Origin: Erythrobacter sp. SCSIO 43205
GTDB lineage: Bacteria > Pseudomonadota > Alphaproteobacteria > Sphingomonadales > Sphingomonadaceae
Reading direction: 5' to 3'
DNA length: 64,000 bases
Assembly: GCF_019904235.1 (NCBI RefSeq)
Contig: NZ_CP063202.1
Coordinates: forward strand, 1,984,001-2,048,000
Shown one piece after another: positions 27,201 to 36,690 of the stretch (position 1 is its first letter; the number at the start of each line of letters is the position of its first letter). Both the position numbers and the translations under genes were made by a program. Under the pieces are notes generated by a model. It did no database searches and was not told the origin of the DNA. It worked only from the letters and a program-made list of their open reading frames with translations.

Positions 27201-27281
27201 GCGCGCTCCCTTAAGCCAGAGGCTGCCAATCGCCAACCCGCCACAGTGTGTTTGGCAGCGATTTCTCCCCAAACAGGCGCA

Positions 27282-27686
27282 TCAGCGCGTAAATTTTAGC
27301 GCGATCCAGCTTGCAAGGGCGCTGGTCGTGCCAGTCGCAAACGCGCCCCACACAATATCGAAAACACTTACCTTGGTCGCCCACACCTTGAACACCGCTT
27401 GGCTGGTCAGGTCGAACGTTGCGTAACACAGCCCTCCCAGCAGCACGCCGTTCAAAAGTGCCACTTTGAAATCGCCTGCGATAAGGCCGGGCCGAATAGC
27501 GAACCAGATCATCCCGCAAAGGTAGATGATATAAAATGCGCCCGCTGCGCCCATGTTGAATTCATCAGCCATGATCTCGCCGATGATGGGCTCGTACAAA
27601 TTGGCGCCCGCCCAGCTTAGCCACATCGCATCAAGAGCGCCGAAAATCACCGCCGCGCTTACAAAAGCAATCAAATATCGGGTCAT
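27282..27686 (-). CDS. DUF2177-family membrane protein
   Basis: Membrane protein of 134 residues with four predicted helices. Conserved features are the N-terminal ALDAMWLSWAGANLYEPIIG, the centre FYIIYLCGMIWFAIRPGL and the helix GLCYATFDLTSQAVFKVW, matching DUF2177. The biochemical role is unknown. The second of two close ATG codons, at 27686, has AAGGA at a proper seven-base distance. The gene is divergent from xseB, with 74 bases between the starts. Confidence 0.82.
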   Translation of the reverse strand: MTRYLIAFVSAAVIFGALDAMWLSWAGANLYEPIIGEIMADEFNMGAAGAFYIIYLCGMIWFAIRPGLIAGDFKVALLNGVLLGGLCYATFDLTSQAVFKVWATKVSVFDIVWGAFATGTTSALASWIALKFTR

Positions 27687-27760
27687 TGTCATTTCCTTGC
27701 CGTTACCAGCATTGAACGGGGCCTTGACCGAGAGGTTCCTGAACGTCATTGCATGAGGCC

Positions 27761-28027
27761 ATGGATGAGGCAAACACACCCGGCGCAAATCCGGCCATCG
27801 AAGAAATGAGCTTTGAAGAGGCGCTGAGCGCGCTTGAAGAGATCGTAACGAAGCTTGAACGCGGCGATGTCCCGCTTGATCAGTCTATCCAGCTGTACGA
27901 ACGCGGCGAACAATTGCGAGCCGCCTGTCAAAAGCGTCTTGATAGCGCGCAGGCCAGGATCGAGAAAATCGTTGCCGGAAGCGATGGCTCGCCCGGCGGC
28001 ACCACTCCCTTGGACGGAGGGGCGTAG
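27761..28027 (+). CDS. xseB: Exodeoxyribonuclease VII small subunit XseB
   Basis: Small subunit of exonuclease VII, 88 residues. The family pattern is clear: MSFEEALSALEEIVTKLERG, then DVPLDQSIQLYERGEQLRAACQ and KRLDSAQARIEKI, a two-helix hairpin that binds the large subunit. It is followed after seven bases by the prenyl synthase gene, the classic xseB-ispA order. xseA is not in the window. Confidence 0.95.
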   Translation: MDEANTPGANPAIEEMSFEEALSALEEIVTKLERGDVPLDQSIQLYERGEQLRAACQKRLDSAQARIEKIVAGSDGSPGGTTPLDGGA

Positions 28028-28034
28028 AAGGCTC

Positions 28035-28934
28035 ATGGGAGGGGACATTCTGAAAGAAGGCCTCAGCCGCGTTCAAGGCGAGATCGATTCGGTCTTTGAC
28101 GCTTTCTTGCCCGTGCCATCAGACACCCGCGCAAGATTGGTCGAAGCGATGCGCTACGCTGCGATTGGCGGGGGGAAACGTGTTCGCCCGCTGCTGGTTG
28201 TCAGCACGGCAGAATTGTTCGGCGTCGACCGAACGGCGGCTTTGCGCGCTGGCGCTGCGGTGGAGGCGATCCATTGCTATTCGCTTATCCACGATGACTT
28301 GCCGTGCATGGATGATGACGATCTGCGCCACGGCAAACCGACTTTGCACCACGTCTATGATGAGGCAACCGCTGTGCTTGCCGGTGATAGCTTGCACGCG
28401 CTCGCCTTCGAAATCCTCGCTGATACCGAAACCAGCGCCGATCCATTTGTGCGCAGCGAATTGATCGCGACGCTGGGTCAGGCCAGCGGCATGAACGGTA
28501 TGGCAGGCGGCCAGATGATGGATATGGTCGCCGATGAAGAGGGCGTTACCTACGACCTCCAAGCGATCACCCGGCTCCAGCAATTGAAGACCGGCGCCCT
28601 GTTGTCTTGTTCGGTGGAGATGGGCGCTATCCTTGGCCGTGTGCCGGTGGAGGGCAGGGCACACCTCAGGGCCTATTCGCGCGATATTGGCCTTGCCTTC
28701 CAGATCGCAGACGATCTTCTTGATGTCGAAGGGGATGCGGAACTGGCAGGAAAGGCGCTGCGCAAAGACGAGAGCCAAGGCAAGCAGACGTTCGTCACAT
28801 TAATGGGCGTCGATAAAGCGCGTGAGCAAGCGCGGATGCTTGTCGATCAGGCGATCGGACACCTGGGCTCTTATGGCAGCGAGGCCGATTTGCTGCGCGC
28901 ACTCGCCCGCTTTATTGTCGAACGCGACCGCTAG
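28035..28934 (+). CDS. ispA: Polyprenyl (farnesyl/geranylgeranyl-type) diphosphate synthase
   Basis: Trans-prenyltransferase of 299 residues making farnesyl or a similar diphosphate from IPP and DMAPP. The first Asp-rich motif is DDLPCMDDDDLRHGKPT, the second is ADDLLDVEGD, and GGGKRVRPLL is the substrate-binding stretch near the start. Residues before the first motif (CYSLIH) fit a farnesyl-size product, but chain length cannot be read reliably. ATG 28035 follows the xseB stop; the frame extends back over xseB by chance. Confidence 0.92.
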   Translation: MGGDILKEGLSRVQGEIDSVFDAFLPVPSDTRARLVEAMRYAAIGGGKRVRPLLVVSTAELFGVDRTAALRAGAAVEAIHCYSLIHDDLPCMDDDDLRHGKPTLHHVYDEATAVLAGDSLHALAFEILADTETSADPFVRSELIATLGQASGMNGMAGGQMMDMVADEEGVTYDLQAITRLQQLKTGALLSCSVEMGAILGRVPVEGRAHLRAYSRDIGLAFQIADDLLDVEGDAELAGKALRKDESQGKQTFVTLMGVDKAREQARMLVDQAIGHLGSYGSEADLLRALARFIVERDR

Positions 28935-28987
28935 CGCGTTCAAGAACGGGCGCGATGCCCCCGGACCCCTTGTGAAGGAACACCCAA

Positions 28988-29500
28988 ATGAGCAAACGCA
29001 TCGGTATCTATCCCGGCACCTTTGATCCCATTACTCTGGGTCATGCCGACATTATTCGGCGCGGCGCAAAATTGGTGGATGAACTCATTATCGGGGTCAC
29101 AACCAACCCATCGAAGAACCCTATGTTCTCAACTGAAGAACGCTTTTCCATGGTAGAGCGAGAGGTCAAAAATCTTGGCCTCGAAAATGTAAAAGTCGTC
29201 GGTTTCAATGCGCTGCTGGTCAAATTTGCGCAAAAACAAGGGGCATCGGTTATTATTCGAGGGCTTCGCGCGGTGGCGGATTTTGAATATGAATATCAAA
29301 TGGCCGGCATGAACCAGCAATTGGACGAAGAGATCGAAACCGTCTTCCTGATGGCCGATGTCTCGCTCCAACCCATCGCCTCCAAGCTGGTAAAGGAAAT
29401 CGCGGTTTACGGCGGCGACATCACCCCGTTTGTCAGCAAGGAAGTGTGCGAGGAAGTCGTCACGCGGGTCGATGAAACCGGCCGTAAAGGCGATTATTGA
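28988..29500 (+). CDS. coaD: Phosphopantetheine adenylyltransferase CoaD
   Basis: Penultimate step of coenzyme A synthesis, transferring AMP from ATP to phosphopantetheine. The 170-residue protein begins IGIYPGTFDPITLGHADII, with the T/HxGH nucleotidyltransferase motif, and has IIRGLRAVADFEYEYQMAGMN and the ISSS/KEIA-type end SKLVKEIAVYGGD. It lies 53 bases after ispA on the same strand, with AAGGAA upstream of the ATG. Confidence 0.97.
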   Translation: MSKRIGIYPGTFDPITLGHADIIRRGAKLVDELIIGVTTNPSKNPMFSTEERFSMVEREVKNLGLENVKVVGFNALLVKFAQKQGASVIIRGLRAVADFEYEYQMAGMNQQLDEEIETVFLMADVSLQPIASKLVKEIAVYGGDITPFVSKEVCEEVVTRVDETGRKGDY

Positions 29501-29615
29501 TCAGCCGTGACGGGCTACCATAAGGCTGTGCGCGAAGTGTTACTCATTCATTGAAGTGTCAGGCACCCACGGCTAGATGGGTGCAAACGATTATTGACGG
29601 ATCAAAAGAGAACCC

Positions 29616-30317
29616 ATGTTCAAGACTGTAACATCATCATTGACTGTGATGGCCCTTGCTGTGACCCCGTTTGCTGCTTTTGCGCAAGATGAAGAGGGGG
29701 ATGAAGGCGAAGCGGAGGCTGTCGCCAAAGTTGACAATCGCACCTATCCGCCAGTGAATTTCGATCAGAGCGAAAATCCGGAAAATATCTGGGTGCTCGA
29801 CCTGTCCAATGGTGAGCGGGTCAAAATCCGGCTGATGGAGGAATGGGCGCCAAGCCATGTGGAGCGTATCAAGACGCTGACGCGCGATGGCTTTTACAAT
29901 GGCGTGGTGTTCCACCGCGTGATCGAAGGGTTCATGGCGCAATCGGGCGACCCAACGGGGACAGGCCAGGGTTCCTCGAAACTGCCTGATCTCAATGAAG
30001 AATTTAACCCCATGCCGCACGTTCGCGGGACGGTATCAATGGCGCGCGCAAACGAAGAGAACAGCGCAAACAGCCAGTTCTTTATCGTGTTTTACCCGCG
30101 TTTCAGCCTCGACAAGCGCTACACCAACTTTGGGCGCGTGATTGAAAACATGGGCGCGGTCGATGCCATTGTACGCGGTGAACCGCCTGCGAACCCGACG
30201 CGTATCCTGCAAGCGTCGATGCTGAGCGACAATCTTCCTGTGCCTTCTGCGGCCCCGCCGCGTGTGGAGCCAGAGGTGACGGCCGATATGCTCAGCGCGC
30301 CGCTGGAAACGCAGTAA
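29616..30317 (+). CDS. Periplasmic cyclophilin-type peptidyl-prolyl isomerase
   Basis: Exported proline isomerase of 233 residues. A signal peptide (residues 1-23, ending AAFAQ) is followed by an acidic linker (DEEGDEGEAEA). The cyclophilin fold has FYNGVVFHRVIEGFMAQSGD with the catalytic Arg, GTGQGSSKLPDLNEEF, and NSQFFIVF. The C-terminal 35 residues are Pro-rich and lie outside the domain. It assists protein folding in the periplasm. It lies between coaD and queA in the plus-strand gene run. Confidence 0.92.
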   Translation: MFKTVTSSLTVMALAVTPFAAFAQDEEGDEGEAEAVAKVDNRTYPPVNFDQSENPENIWVLDLSNGERVKIRLMEEWAPSHVERIKTLTRDGFYNGVVFHRVIEGFMAQSGDPTGTGQGSSKLPDLNEEFNPMPHVRGTVSMARANEENSANSQFFIVFYPRFSLDKRYTNFGRVIENMGAVDAIVRGEPPANPTRILQASMLSDNLPVPSAAPPRVEPEVTADMLSAPLETQ

Positions 30318-30381
30318 AGCGCAAGGCCCTTCACGAAAGCGGTTTGCGATCCGGTTCTGAGCGCCTAAGCGTGCGCGCATC

Positions 30382-31419
30382 ATGCGTGTTGACCTGTTTG
30401 ATTTCGAGCTTCCTCAAGAGCGCATCGCCCTGCGTCCTGTGCGACCACGCGATGCTGCGCGGATGCTTGTCGTGCGCGGGCAAGATGCGGCGTTTGAAGA
30501 CCGCGGTGTTCTCGACCTGCCTAATATGCTGGAGCCGGGTGATGTTCTTGTTTTCAACGACACACGTGTCCTTCCCGCTCAGCTTGAAGGAAGACGCGCA
30601 GGTGGTGAAGCCAAGGTTGGCGCGACGCTGCACAAGCGCCTTGATCTGAGGCGCTGGGTTGCTTTTGTGCGCAACGCCAAACGGGTGAAAGAGGGCGACC
30701 AGATCATTTTTGGCGGCGGCGTCACCGCAATCGCGGAAAGCCGCAATGCCGATGGCTCGATCACGCTGTTCTTCGAGGGCGAAGAACCTGTTGAGGTGTT
30801 GCTCGACCGCGCGGGCACCATGCCGCTCCCCCCCTATATCGCCGCGCGCCGGGGCGTGGATGACCGCGATTTGGCGGACTACCAAACCATGTTTGCAAAG
30901 GAAGACGGTGCAGTCGCGGCTCCCACTGCAAGTCTGCATTTCACAGACAGGCTGATCAACGCACTGGATGAGCGCGGAATAGGGCGCGAAATGCTGACCT
31001 TGCACGTGGGCGCAGGAACGTTCCTGCCGGTCAAGGCCGAGGACACGGACGACCACCAAATGCATTCCGAGTTTGGCCGGATCAGCGCTGAGACGGCTGC
31101 AAGGCTGAACGCTGCGAGAAAGGCGGGCGGGCGCATTATCGCAGTTGGCACCACATCGCTTCGCACACTCGAAAGCGCGGTCAGCGAAGACGGCGTTATC
31201 GAGGAGTTTGCCGCCGACACAGACATCTTTATCACCCCCGGCTATCGCTTTAAAGCGGTGGACGGTTTGATGACCAATTTTCACCTGCCTAAAAGCACTT
31301 TAATGATGTTGGTGAGCGCTCTTATGGGGCGTGAGCGGATGATGGCGGCTTATACTCATGCCATTGAAAATGAGTACCGCTTCTATTCCTATGGTGACAG
31401 CTCGCTACTCCTGCCCTAG
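30382..31419 (+). CDS. queA: S-adenosylmethionine:tRNA ribosyltransferase-isomerase QueA
   Basis: Queuosine pathway enzyme that adds the epoxycyclopentane part to preQ1 in tRNA; 345 residues. Starts [19 protein letters not shown], then [37 protein letters not shown] and [14 protein letters not shown], all family signatures, and near the end [16 protein letters not shown]. It precedes a two-gene ABC exporter and then tgt on the same strand with tiny gaps, so the two queuosine genes are probably in one transcript. Confidence 0.96.
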   Translation: MRVDLFDFELPQERIALRPVRPRDAARMLVVRGQDAAFEDRGVLDLPNMLEPGDVLVFNDTRVLPAQLEGRRAGGEAKVGATLHKRLDLRRWVAFVRNAKRVKEGDQIIFGGGVTAIAESRNADGSITLFFEGEEPVEVLLDRAGTMPLPPYIAARRGVDDRDLADYQTMFAKEDGAVAAPTASLHFTDRLINALDERGIGREMLTLHVGAGTFLPVKAEDTDDHQMHSEFGRISAETAARLNAARKAGGRIIAVGTTSLRTLESAVSEDGVIEEFAADTDIFITPGYRFKAVDGLMTNFHLPKSTLMMLVSALMGRERMMAAYTHAIENEYRFYSYGDSSLLLP

Positions 31420-31430
31420 CGCATTTCGCA

Positions 31431-32375
31431 ATGTCCCAACCAATTCTCTCAATCAAAGGCCTCTCGAAAGTCTACGCCGGCGGTACAAAGGCGCTCGACA
31501 ATGTTGATCTCGACATTCGCAAGGGAGAGATTTTCGCACTGCTCGGCCCCAATGGTGCGGGCAAGACGACGCTCATCGGCTCAGTGTGTGGTCTGGTGCG
31601 GCCAAGCTCTGGAAAAATCACTGCCTTTGGCCATGATCTCGCAACCGATTGGCGAGCGGCGAGGGCGCGTATCGGCCTCGTTCCGCAAGAGCTTTCGACC
31701 GATATGTTCGAGACGGTCTGGCGCGCGGTTTCCTATTCACGCGGCCTGTTTGGCCTTGCTCCTGATAAAGCGCGGATTGAGGAAATCTTGCGTTCCTTGA
31801 GCCTGTGGGAGAAAAAGGACGCGCAAATCCGCGAGCTTTCCGGCGGCATGAAACGCCGGGTTCTGATTGCGAAGGCGCTGGCTCACGAACCCGATCTTCT
31901 CTTCCTTGATGAACCCACTGCGGGCGTCGATGTGGAGCTTCGCAAAGGGATGTGGGAGCAAATCGGCGCGCTTCGAGAGCGCGGCACGACCATCATCCTC
32001 ACCACCCACTACATCGAAGAAGCCGAACTTATGGCGGACCGGGTCGGGATCATCCGCAAGGGCCAGATCCTCATGGTCGATGATAAAGCCTCGATCATGC
32101 AACACATGGGCTCCACCGAGGCGGTCTTCACTCTCGCAAAGCCTTTGGCTGCGGTCCCAGAGGGGCTCGACCAATTTGCCCTGACGTTAGGCGAGGGCGG
32201 TACGTCGCTGATTTTTCGCGGGGGTGGCGAAGGTGACGGCAACGCAGAAGTCGCTGCGCTGACGAAATCGCTGATCGCGGCGGGCGTCGATTACACTAGC
32301 ATCGACATCCACGACAGCTCACTTGAAGACATATTCGTTGGCCTTGTCGCCGAAACTCAAGGTGAGAGCGCATGA
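31431..32375 (+). CDS. ABC exporter ATP-binding protein
   Basis: ATPase subunit of an ABC-2-type exporter, 314 residues. Walker A GPNGAGKTT, Q-loop region LVPQELSTDM, signature LSGGMKRR, Walker B LLFLDEPTAGVD and the switch His in TTHYIEEAE are all intact. The last 80 residues form an extra C-terminal domain, common in drug- or lipid-export ATPases. It begins 11 bases after queA and overlaps the permease gene by ATGA, so the two proteins should act together. Substrate unknown; YadG-like is the nearest comparison I can offer. Confidence 0.9.
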   Translation: MSQPILSIKGLSKVYAGGTKALDNVDLDIRKGEIFALLGPNGAGKTTLIGSVCGLVRPSSGKITAFGHDLATDWRAARARIGLVPQELSTDMFETVWRAVSYSRGLFGLAPDKARIEEILRSLSLWEKKDAQIRELSGGMKRRVLIAKALAHEPDLLFLDEPTAGVDVELRKGMWEQIGALRERGTTIILTTHYIEEAELMADRVGIIRKGQILMVDDKASIMQHMGSTEAVFTLAKPLAAVPEGLDQFALTLGEGGTSLIFRGGGEGDGNAEVAALTKSLIAAGVDYTSIDIHDSSLEDIFVGLVAETQGESA

Positions 32376-33145
32376 TGCAGGGCTTTAATGCACGCGGTAC
32401 CTGGTCGATTTACACGCGAGAATTGATGCGTGCGCTGCGCACAGCGTTTCAGTCGATCCTCTCGCCTGTACTCACAACGTCGCTCTATTTCGTAGTCTTC
32501 GGCACCGTGATCGGCGGGCGCATGGAGCCAGTGGATGGCGTTGCCTATGGCGCATTCATCATCCCGGGGCTGTTGATGCTGACTTTGCTGGGTGAGACGA
32601 CCAGCAATTCTTCTTTCGGCATCTATATGCCGCGCTTCACTGGCACAATTTACGAACTGTTGTCCGCACCCGTCGGGGTGGCCGAGACGCTCATCGGCTT
32701 TGTCGGGGCAGCGGCGACCAAGGGCCTCATACTCGCCGCAATCATCCTTGGAACAGCGACTTTCTTTGTGGACTATGAAATCGCGCATCCATTGGCTGCT
32801 GTGGGCTATATCATGCTAGTCGCGGCCAGCTTCTCGCTCTTCGGGTTCATCCTGGGGATCTGGGCGGATAGCTTTGAAAAGCTTGGAATTATTCCGCTGC
32901 TGTTCCTTACCCCGCTGACCTTCCTTGGGGGCACGTTCTATTCGATTGATGACCTTCCCGGTGTTTGGTCAACCATCGCCTATGCCAACCCCATCGCGTT
33001 TCTGGTGAGTGGGCTTCGTTGGACATTCTACGGCACGTCGGATGTCTCGATTTGGGTGTCGCTTGGCATGACGCTTGGCTTCCTTGCGCTGTGCGTTGCT
33101 GTGATCGCCTTTATCTTCAAAACCGGTTGGAGGCTTCGAGAGTGA
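32372..33145 (+). CDS. ABC-2-type transporter permease
   Basis: Inner-membrane permease of 257 residues with six predicted helices and the ABC-2 signature near the end: [20 protein letters not shown], then [17 protein letters not shown]. Resembles YadH-type permeases. It overlaps the upstream ATPase gene by four bases and the tgt start by GTGA, a tightly coupled arrangement. No substrate can be assigned. Confidence 0.9.
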   Translation: MMQGFNARGTWSIYTRELMRALRTAFQSILSPVLTTSLYFVVFGTVIGGRMEPVDGVAYGAFIIPGLLMLTLLGETTSNSSFGIYMPRFTGTIYELLSAPVGVAETLIGFVGAAATKGLILAAIILGTATFFVDYEIAHPLAAVGYIMLVAASFSLFGFILGIWADSFEKLGIIPLLFLTPLTFLGGTFYSIDDLPGVWSTIAYANPIAFLVSGLRWTFYGTSDVSIWVSLGMTLGFLALCVAVIAFIFKTGWRLRE

Positions 33146-34287
33146 CCCGCTTCGCATTTGAACTTCACGCCACCGATAGTCGCGCGCGAACGGGCAAGAT
33201 CACCATGCAGCGCGGCGAAATCCGCACGCCTGCGTTCATGCCTGTGGGCACCGCTGCGACGGTCAAGGCGATGAAGCCTGAAAGCGTGCGAGAGATCGGC
33301 GCTGACATTATCCTTGGCAACACATATCACTTGATGCTGCGTCCCGGGGCAGAGCGTATGGCACGCCTTGGCGGGCTTCATAATTTTATGAAGTGGGATC
33401 GCCCGATCCTGACCGATAGCGGCGGTTATCAAGTGATGAGCCTTTCTGACCTGCGCAAACTGACCGAAAAAGGCGTTGAATTTCGCAGCCATATCGATGG
33501 CTCGAAGCATATGCTCACGCCTGAACGCTCGATGGAGATTCAGCGGCTTCTGGGCTCTGACATAGTTATGTGTTTTGACGAATGCCCGCGCGCTGATCGC
33601 CCGCGCGATGAGATCGCGTCCTCGATGGAACTGTCCATGCGCTGGGCCAAGCGCAGCCGCGATGGCTTTGACAGCGGTGAGGAACACGCCGCGCGCTCGG
33701 CGCTGTTTGGCATCCAGCAAGGCGCTTTGGACGAAGGCCTGCGCAAAATCAGCGCCGATAAACTTATCGACATCGGCTTTGATGGCTATGCTGTGGGAGG
33801 TCTTGCCGTGGGCGAGGGGCAGGAGGCGATGTTCGGCGTGCTCGACTACGCACCAGAGCAACTCCCCAAGGACAAACCGCGCTATCTTATGGGAGTGGGC
33901 AAGCCCGACGACCTTGTCGGTGCAGTTGAGCGCGGGATCGATATGTTCGACTGTGTCCTTCCCACAAGGTCAGGGCGCAACGGTCAAGCCTTTACCTGGA
34001 ACGGCCCCATAAACATCCGCAACGCCAAATTCGCTGAGGACCTATCGCCCTTGGATGAAACCTCCGATTGCTCTGCCTCGCGCGATTATTCGAAAGCCTA
34101 TCTCCACCATCTGCACAAGAGCCACGAGATCCTCGGCGCAATGCTCGTGACCGAGCACAATCTCGCCTTTTTTCAGGCCTTGATGCAGAGGATGCGCGAT
34201 GCCATTGGGGCGGGGCGATTTGCTGAGTTTGCGGCCGATTTTCGCCGCAACTACCTTGGCCAAAAAAGCTTGGAAAGTAAGAATTGA
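33142..34287 (+). CDS. tgt: Queuine tRNA-ribosyltransferase Tgt with degenerate zinc site
   Basis: Exchanges G34 for preQ1 in tRNAs for Asp, Asn, His and Tyr; 381 residues. The barrel motifs are normal: [28 protein letters not shown] with the active Asp, [20 protein letters not shown] and [16 protein letters not shown] with the nucleophile Asp. In the C-terminal zinc region, where family members have CxCxxC, this protein reads SDCSAS before [11 protein letters not shown], keeping one Cys only. The start is GTG 33142, overlapping the permease stop; the frame extends back over the permease gene by chance. Confidence 0.93.
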   Translation: MTRFAFELHATDSRARTGKITMQRGEIRTPAFMPVGTAATVKAMKPESVREIGADIILGNTYHLMLRPGAERMARLGGLHNFMKWDRPILTDSGGYQVMSLSDLRKLTEKGVEFRSHIDGSKHMLTPERSMEIQRLLGSDIVMCFDECPRADRPRDEIASSMELSMRWAKRSRDGFDSGEEHAARSALFGIQQGALDEGLRKISADKLIDIGFDGYAVGGLAVGEGQEAMFGVLDYAPEQLPKDKPRYLMGVGKPDDLVGAVERGIDMFDCVLPTRSGRNGQAFTWNGPINIRNAKFAEDLSPLDETSDCSASRDYSKAYLHHLHKSHEILGAMLVTEHNLAFFQALMQRMRDAIGAGRFAEFAADFRRNYLGQKSLESKN

Positions 34288-34589
34288 TGCCCAAACTCCC
34301 CGAGGATTGCCAGACGATGGTCGAGGTGCGCGAAGGCGTTGATGCGACCGATCGCGAGCTGGTCGCTCTGCTTGAACGGCGCTTTGGATATATGCGGGCA
34401 GCGGCTCGTATTAAGCCAAACCGTGAGGCAGTGCGCGATGAAGAGCGCAAGGCAAGCGTGATTGCGGCGGCCAAGGCAGAAGCAGAGGCGCGCGGCATTC
34501 CGAGCGACCTTATCGCTGATCTTTGGGAGCAATTGGTCGAAGGCTCGATCGCCTACGAATTCGACGAATGGGACCAGACGCGCGGCTAG
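34287..34589 (+). CDS. Chorismate mutase (AroQ type)
   Basis: Monofunctional AroQ-fold chorismate mutase, 100 residues, converting chorismate to prephenate. It starts with the typical first helix VREGVDATDRELVALLERRF and continues YMRAAARIKPNREAVRD and a third helix SDLIADLWEQLVEGSIAYE. Arg and Lys of the active site are in place. The ATG overlaps the tgt stop by one base, so translation is probably coupled, though no functional link to queuosine is known. A strong terminator follows. Confidence 0.9.
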   Translation: MPKLPEDCQTMVEVREGVDATDRELVALLERRFGYMRAAARIKPNREAVRDEERKASVIAAAKAEAEARGIPSDLIADLWEQLVEGSIAYEFDEWDQTRG

Positions 34590-34615
34590 ACCGACTCCGG
34601 CCTAAACCTCACAAA

Positions 34616-34649
34616 CAAAAAGGGCGGCCCCGAAAGGCCGCCCTTTTGT
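34616..34649. terminator. Bidirectional Rho-independent terminator
   Basis: AAAAGGGCGGCC pairs perfectly with GGCCGCCCTTTT around CCGAAA. T-runs follow on both strands. It ends the queA-aroQ run on the plus strand and rpsD on the minus strand. Confidence 0.93.
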
Positions 34650-34670
34650 ATTTCGTGCTCGGCGCGTAGA

Positions 34671-35285
34671 TTAGCGCGAGTAGAACTCGACCACGAGGTT
34701 TGGTTCCATCGTCACCGGGTAAGGCACTTCGTCGAGCTTTGGCACGCGGGTGAACTGAACCTTGTCGTTGCCTTCTGGAACGACATAGTCAGGGATTTCA
34801 CGCTCTGGCAGGCTTTGGGCTTCGATCACGAGAGCCATTTCCTTAGCCTTCGTGTTGAGGCTGATAACATCGCCAACGTCGCAGCGACGCGATGGGATGT
34901 TACACTTCACGCCGTTCACGAGGATGTGACCGTGGTTGACGATCTGACGCGCTGCAAAGATCGTTGGAGCGAATTTCGCACGATACACGATCATGTCCAA
35001 ACGACGCTCGAGCAGACCGATAAGGTTCTGACCGGTGTCACCCTTCATGCGGGTTGCGTCTTTGTAGGTTGAGCGGAACTGCTTCTCGGTCACGTCGCCA
35101 TAGTAGCCTTTGAGCTTCTGTTTGGCGCGCAGCTGAAGACCGAAGTCGCTCATCTTGCTCTTACGACGCTGACCGTGTTGGCCGGGGCCATAAGAACGCT
35201 TGTTTACTGGAGAGTTTGGACGACCCCAGATGTTTTCGCCCATCCGACGGTCGAGTTTATGCTTGGCGCTTGTGCGCTTAGTCAT
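34671..35285 (-). CDS. rpsD: 30S ribosomal protein S4
   Basis: Primary 16S rRNA-binding protein and 30S assembly nucleator, 204 residues. Starts [20 protein letters not shown] and has [40 protein letters not shown] and the S4 RNA-binding domain [20 protein letters not shown]. Monocistronic, as is common in this class. The ATG has AAGGA upstream. A 7-bp inverted repeat in the long 5' region may be a site of control by S4 itself. Confidence 0.98.
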   Translation of the reverse strand: MTKRTSAKHKLDRRMGENIWGRPNSPVNKRSYGPGQHGQRRKSKMSDFGLQLRAKQKLKGYYGDVTEKQFRSTYKDATRMKGDTGQNLIGLLERRLDMIVYRAKFAPTIFAARQIVNHGHILVNGVKCNIPSRRCDVGDVISLNTKAKEMALVIEAQSLPEREIPDYVVPEGNDKVQFTRVPKLDEVPYPVTMEPNLVVEFYSR

Positions 35286-35345
35286 TGTCTTTCCTTACAT
35301 TTTGCTGGCCCGCCCAATAGGCAGGCATTGAACCCGGCAGCGCAC

Positions 35346-35366
35346 CGTTGAAACCTGCGTTCAACG
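35346..35366 (-). promoter_or_regulatory. Hairpin in the rpsD leader
   Basis: CGTTGAA and TTCAACG form a perfect 7-bp stem with a seven-base loop, 60 bases before rpsD. A possible promoter (TTGATT, 16 bases, TATACG on the minus strand) lies further upstream at about 35393-35420. S4 represses its own mRNA in other bacteria, so an autoregulatory site is plausible but unproven. Confidence 0.35.
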
Positions 35367-35436
35367 CGGCTTCCGCTTCACCGGGGTGCGGAGCCAAATT
35401 TGCGTGAGCGCGCGTATACAGCGCTGCACCGCAAAA

Positions 35437-36201
35437 TCAACCCTTATCCGGCCCATCTTTAGCGGTGTCTTTATCAGGCCGCCCAAGCGAGGACAGCACC
35501 CCGCGCAAAGTGCGCACTTCGAGGTGATTCCAGCCTGGCTTGGTCAGCACGCCGCGAAGGGTTCGACGGGTGGCTTCGGCGCGCGCTTCGGGGAAGAAAT
35601 ACCCCTTTGGCGCGAGCATTTTCTCAAGGTGCGCGATGAGCCCTTCCAATTCCTCCTGCGGGGCGGGGGGAAGCGCCTCTTCCTCTGCGGTGGGTTGGAC
35701 CAGCTCGCTTTCCTCAGCCTCGCGGCCAATGCGCGACCATTCATATGCAGTCAGAATGACGGCCTGCGCCAAGTTCAGCGAACCGAATTCCGGATTGATC
35801 GGTACGGTTAGAATATGGCGGGCAAGGGCAACGTCTTCTGTCTCAAGCCCGGAAGCTTCGCGCCCGAACAGCACCGCGTGGCGACCTTCGTTTGAATGCA
35901 TCAACCGCGCGGCACCATCGGGACCAACAACAGGCTTTGTCACCCCGCGTTTGCGCACAGTGGTCGCGTAAACGTGCTCGCAATCGGCGACCGCCTCAGC
36001 GGTCGTCTCATAAATCTTCGCTTGATCAAGCACGATGTCAGCCCCAGCAGCCGCAGGCCCCGCGCTGGGGTTTGGCCAGCCATCACGCGGATTGACAATG
36101 CGCATTTCTGTAAGCCCAAAGTTGAGCATTGCGCGCGCCGCCTTGCCGATATTCTCGCCCAGCTGCGGGCGCACCAGAACAATGATTGGTTTATTGGACA
36201 C
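35437..36201 (-). CDS. SpoU-family RNA methyltransferase, TrmJ-like
   Basis: Knotted SAM-dependent methyltransferase of 254 residues, most like TrmJ (2'-O-methylation at tRNA position 32). Motif 1 is RPQLGENIGKAARAMLNFGL, motif 2 LFGREASGLETEDV and motif 3 VPINPEFGSLNLAQAV. A C-terminal helical extension follows (EELEGLIAHLEKMLAPKGYF), typical of TrmJ. The GTG at 36201 starts four bases after the nrdR stop, so the genes are coupled. A longer open frame overlaps nrdR and is not credible. Confidence 0.88.
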   Translation of the reverse strand: MSNKPIIVLVRPQLGENIGKAARAMLNFGLTEMRIVNPRDGWPNPSAGPAAAGADIVLDQAKIYETTAEAVADCEHVYATTVRKRGVTKPVVGPDGAARLMHSNEGRHAVLFGREASGLETEDVALARHILTVPINPEFGSLNLAQAVILTAYEWSRIGREAEESELVQPTAEEEALPPAPQEELEGLIAHLEKMLAPKGYFFPEARAEATRRTLRGVLTKPGWNHLEVRTLRGVLSSLGRPDKDTAKDGPDKG

Positions 36202-36205
36202 GGGG

Positions 36206-36682
36206 TTAGTCTTTAGCAGCGTCGGCAACGGTGCTGGCAAATTCCTCAAAGTCCTTGGCCTCTGAGAAGTCGCGGTAAACGCTTGCGAAGCGGATATAGG
36301 CAACCGAATCCAATTGCTTGAGCCCGTCCATCACCATCTCGCCAATGCGCGAGGAAGGGACTTCGGCGTCGCCTGCGGTTTCAACTTGGCGTTGAATTCC
36401 AGAGACGAGTTGGTCGATGCGCTCTTGGCTCACATCGCGTTTGCGACAGGCGAGCGAGACGGACTTCTCAAGCTTGGAGCGATCAAAGGGTTCGCGCCTC
36501 GGATCAGAGCTGTCAGCACCCGTTTTGACAATCACAACTTCGCGCAGCTGCACGCGCTCAAAAGTCGTGAACCGCGCACCACAGGAATTGCACTGACGCC
36601 GCCGCCTGATCGAAGTGTTATCCTCGGTCGGGCGGCTGTCTTTGACTTGCGTATCTTCGTGAGCGCAAAAAGGGCAGCGCAT
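36206..36682 (-). CDS. nrdR: Transcriptional repressor NrdR
   Basis: ATP/dATP-binding repressor of ribonucleotide reductase genes, 158 residues. The N-terminal zinc ribbon is [20 protein letters not shown] with the second pair in [16 protein letters not shown]; the ATP-cone follows ([20 protein letters not shown]). It lies eight bases after glyA on the same strand and precedes the trmJ-like gene, the order seen widely in proteobacteria. No ribonucleotide reductase gene is in the window. Confidence 0.96.
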   Translation of the reverse strand: MRCPFCAHEDTQVKDSRPTEDNTSIRRRRQCNSCGARFTTFERVQLREVVIVKTGADSSDPRREPFDRSKLEKSVSLACRKRDVSQERIDQLVSGIQRQVETAGDAEVPSSRIGEMVMDGLKQLDSVAYIRFASVYRDFSEAKDFEEFASTVADAAKD

Positions 36683-36690
36683 GGGATGCC

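Noticed and set aside
27855..28034. N-terminal extension of the prenyl synthase over xseB
   Set aside because: The frame is merely open there; xseB is a clear gene and the synthase family starts near the ATG at 28035.
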